From Desulfatitalea sp. (GTDB lineage Bacteria; Desulfobacterota; Desulfobacteria; Desulfobacterales; Desulfosarcinaceae): DNA of 6,584 nucleotides. Positions 5,334 through 6,584 of the stretch are shown piece by piece; the first letter of the stretch is position 1, and each line of letters begins with the position of its first letter. A model generated the notes under the pieces. The model saw nothing but the letters and a program-made list of their open reading frames with translations, was not told the DNA's origin and ran no database searches. The stretch is from NCBI GenBank assembly GCA_018224505.1, contig JAGTVD010000179.1:1-6584 (forward strand). Reading direction: 5' to 3'. A program made the position numbers and the translations under genes.

Positions 5334-5492
5334 ATGGAAGACCGCTGTAGGATCTGTGGCGCCCCCACACGTCACGTCAAAATTTGCAACCATTGCCAGA
5401 CCGTGCGTGAAGAGCGTCGGTTCATGAAAATGGTCAATCGTGAGGAGTTCAAGGCGACCCAATCCATCGACCAGGCCCACGAGAAGGGTTAA
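5334..5492 (+). CDS. Small 52-residue double-CxxC protein, putative zinc ribbon
   Basis: A 52-residue, charged, soluble protein with no signal peptide or membrane segment. It begins MEDRCRICGAPTRHVKICNHC: two CxxC pairs (C5/C8 and C18/C21) separated by nine residues, the layout of a small zinc-binding ribbon or rubredoxin-like knuckle; His14 and His20 lie nearby. The remainder (about residues 22-52) is rich in Arg, Lys and Glu and likely helical. I do not recognise a named family. Start choice rests on the strong AGGAGGG 6 nt upstream and on a promoter further upstream that rules out a longer protein. It stands alone: pheA ends over 400 nt upstream and the next sure gene, ppdK, is convergent. 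Nucleic-acid binding or a regulatory role would fit many small zinc ribbons, but this is inference. Confidence 0.8.
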   Translation: MEDRCRICGAPTRHVKICNHCQTVREERRFMKMVNREEFKATQSIDQAHEKG

Positions 5493-5737
5493 GTCATTTG
5501 ATGTCCAACGCCCCAAGAGCAAATCCCTGCCGCACTTCGTGAGTTACCCCACCGATTCATTGTATCAGCGGTGTCCGGGGTCTTGAAATCCAATTGACCG
5601 CGGGCGTAAATCGCTGCGGCGACAATCAACGCAATGGAACCCACGTTGGCCCTGCGCAAGCACCTCGTCCCTTTCTTCAGCCACACCTCTTTGCGAAGGG
5701 CAATCGCATATCTACGTTGATACGGCACATGGTTCAT
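5489..5737 (-). CDS. Doubtful 82-residue hypothetical ORF or coding relic
   Basis: An open frame of 82 codons whose TAA (5489-5491) overlaps the stop of the convergent CxxC gene (5490-5492). The middle has a short hydrophobic stretch (VGSIALIVAAAIYA) followed by GQLDFKTPDTADTMNRWG; the rest is basic. There is no Shine-Dalgarno before the ATG at 5737, no promoter I can see and no family I recognise. It may be a decayed gene, part of a dispersed repeat, or chance. Confidence 0.2.
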   Translation of the reverse strand: MNHVPYQRRYAIALRKEVWLKKGTRCLRRANVGSIALIVAAAIYARGQLDFKTPDTADTMNRWGNSRSAAGICSWGVGHQMT

Positions 5738-5888
5738 CAGACATGATCGGATGGTTTCAGCACATCAGAAGGTGGGCCCGGCTTGGGGGGTGTGGCGTTG
5801 CGTGCAGGGCCACACCCCCCAAGCCGGGATCTGATCACCGGCTTACCATCGTATTCGTTCCAACCGGAACGGGCTTTCCCCCATTTAT
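5493..5888. other. Gene-poor region between the CxxC gene and ppdK
   Basis: 396 nt lying between two convergent genes with no convincing coding sequence on either strand. It contains the doubtful minus-strand frame, a perfect 20-bp inverted repeat at 5777-5828, and a small perfect hairpin (CGTTCC/GGAACG, 5856-5861 with 5866-5871, 4-nt loop) between that repeat and the ppdK stop. I see no tRNA, transposase or CRISPR-type repeats in it. Confidence 0.6.
5777..5828. repeat. Perfect 20-bp inverted repeat (strong hairpin)
   Basis: The arms at 5777-5796 and 5809-5828 are perfect reverse complements (CCCGGCTTGGGGGG... on the left), with a 12-nt loop. An outer 6-bp dyad, ATCAGA (5764-5769) with TCTGAT (5830-5835), extends the structure across an asymmetric internal loop. 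A further CCGGCTT at 5838-5844 can also pair with AAGCCGG (5821-5827), giving an alternative 7-bp stem. It lies 60 nt past the ppdK stop and 284 nt past the CxxC stop. No T-run adjoins it on either strand, so it is not a standard intrinsic terminator; it may still block transcription or be a REP-like or miniature element. Confidence 0.85.
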
Positions 5889-6584
5889 TTATTTACCCCT
5901 GGTTTTTTTAGCCTCCAACGCCGCATGGGCGGCCGCAAGGCGTGCAATGGGGACACGAAACGGCGAGCAGGAAACGTAATCGAGTCCCAGTTCGTGGCAT
6001 AGCGCGATGGATGCCGGATCGCCGCCATGTTCGCCGCAGATCCCGCACTCCAGTTCCCCGCGGGTTTGCCGCCCCTTGGTTACGGCGATGCGCATCAGCT
6101 CCCCGACGCCGTCACGGTCCAGGGTGGCAAAGGGGTTGTCCGGCAGAATCCCGTGGTTGATATAGCCCATCAGGAATCCGGCCTCGGCATCGTCCCTGGA
6201 GATGCCGAAGGTCGTCTGGGTCAGATCGTTGGTGCCAAAAGAGAAAAATTGGGCGTATTCGGCGATCTCGTCGGCGGTTATGGCGGCCCGCGGCAGTTCG
6301 ATCATGGTGCCGAACTTGTAGGCGATGGTGATGCCCTGCTCGGCCATCACTTTTTTGGCTTCGGCTTCCAGTACGCCGCGCTGGACTTTCAATTCGTTGG
6401 CATGGCTGGTCAGGGGGATCATCACTTTGGGGAATACTTTGATGCCCTCTTTGGTGACCTCGCAGGCGGCCTCGAAAATGGCCCGCACCTGCATGCTGGT
6501 CAGTTCGGGGATCTGGATGCCCAGGCGTACCCCCCGCAGTCCCAACATGGGGTTTTGTTCCCGCAGCCGTTCGGCCTGGGCCCG
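5889..6584 (-). CDS. ppdK: Pyruvate, phosphate dikinase, C-terminal part (cut by window edge)
   Basis: The last 231 residues of pyruvate, phosphate dikinase, the cytoplasmic enzyme that interconverts pyruvate, ATP and phosphate with PEP, AMP and pyrophosphate. The full protein is about 870-900 residues; the ATP-grasp and phosphohistidine domains lie beyond the right edge. What is visible is the PEP/pyruvate-binding TIM barrel: NPMLGLRGVRLGI (residues 11-23 of the visible part, with the substrate Arg), TMIELPRAA (from about 93, with the metal-binding Glu), SFGTNDLTQTTFG (from about 115, Asn-Asp pair) and GICGEHGGDP (from about 181) with the catalytic Cys, ending in YVSCSPFRVPIARLAAAHAAL, the usual C-terminus. 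All expected catalytic residues in this domain are present. The frame runs open to position 6584, so it is a window cut, not a truncation. The usual His and Cys of the GHRGCRLG signature are Leu and Val here. Confidence 0.97.
   Translation of the reverse strand, partial: RAQAERLREQNPMLGLRGVRLGIQIPELTSMQVRAIFEAACEVTKEGIKVFPKVMIPLTSHANELKVQRGVLEAEAKKVMAEQGITIAYKFGTMIELPRAAITADEIAEYAQFFSFGTNDLTQTTFGISRDDAEAGFLMGYINHGILPDNPFATLDRDGVGELMRIAVTKGRQTRGELECGICGEHGGDPASIALCHELGLDYVSCSPFRVPIARLAAAHAALEAKKTRGK

Noticed and set aside
5743..5979. 78-codon plus-strand frame
   Set aside because: It reads through the perfect hairpin and into the antisense of ppdK, with no ribosome binding site.
1..6584. CRISPR array, tRNA, rRNA, prophage or defence genes
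   Set aside because: No regularly spaced repeats, no cloverleaf or rRNA-like segment and no recognisable mobile or defence protein were seen on reading both strands.

Overview
The window reads as chromosomal DNA from a GC-rich Gram-negative bacterium. An outer membrane is implied by an envelope operon (a YdbH-like inner-membrane-anchored protein, a YnbE-like lipoprotein and a YdbL-like periplasmic protein). The fused chorismate mutase/prephenate dehydratase and the pyruvate, phosphate dikinase would suit an anaerobic Desulfobacterota (deltaproteobacterial) lineage, but that placement is an inference from protein style and not proven by any marker gene here.

Layout. Positions 7-3682 (minus strand) hold four genes transcribed leftward: ydbH (920-3682), ynbE (649-855), ydbL (223-600) and a small 4-oxalocrotonate-tautomerase-fold protein (7-210). 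Gaps are short (64, 48 and 12 nt), and the last three genes each have an AAAGGAG ribosome binding site, so this looks like one operon. The first three genes keep the order known from E. coli, where the products form a bridge that moves phospholipid between inner and outer membrane; the tautomerase is an extra passenger. A divergent intergenic region (3683-3862) separates this operon from pheA (3863-4927, plus strand), the bifunctional entry enzyme of phenylalanine synthesis. The pheA leader carries a possible 28-codon upstream ORF that overlaps the pheA start as ATGA, and two mutually exclusive small hairpins.

Positions 4928-5207 have no convincing gene. They hold a chain of overlapping inverted repeats, a short coding-like relic and then an AT-rich stretch. 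A good sigma70-type promoter (5208-5236) and a strong ribosome binding site precede a 52-residue protein with two CxxC pairs (5334-5492), probably a small zinc-binding protein of unknown function. Positions 5493-5888 hold no convincing gene but do contain a perfect 20-bp inverted repeat (5777-5796/5809-5828). The right edge (5889-6584, minus strand) is the C-terminal third or quarter of pyruvate, phosphate dikinase, cut by the window end.

The most useful leads are the small CxxC protein, whose upstream reading-frame extension is really promoter DNA; the perfect hairpin beyond ppdK; the altered phenylalanine-binding motif in the PheA ACT domain; and the tautomerase attached to the phospholipid-transport operon. 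I see no clear evidence of a new defence or mobile system in this window.
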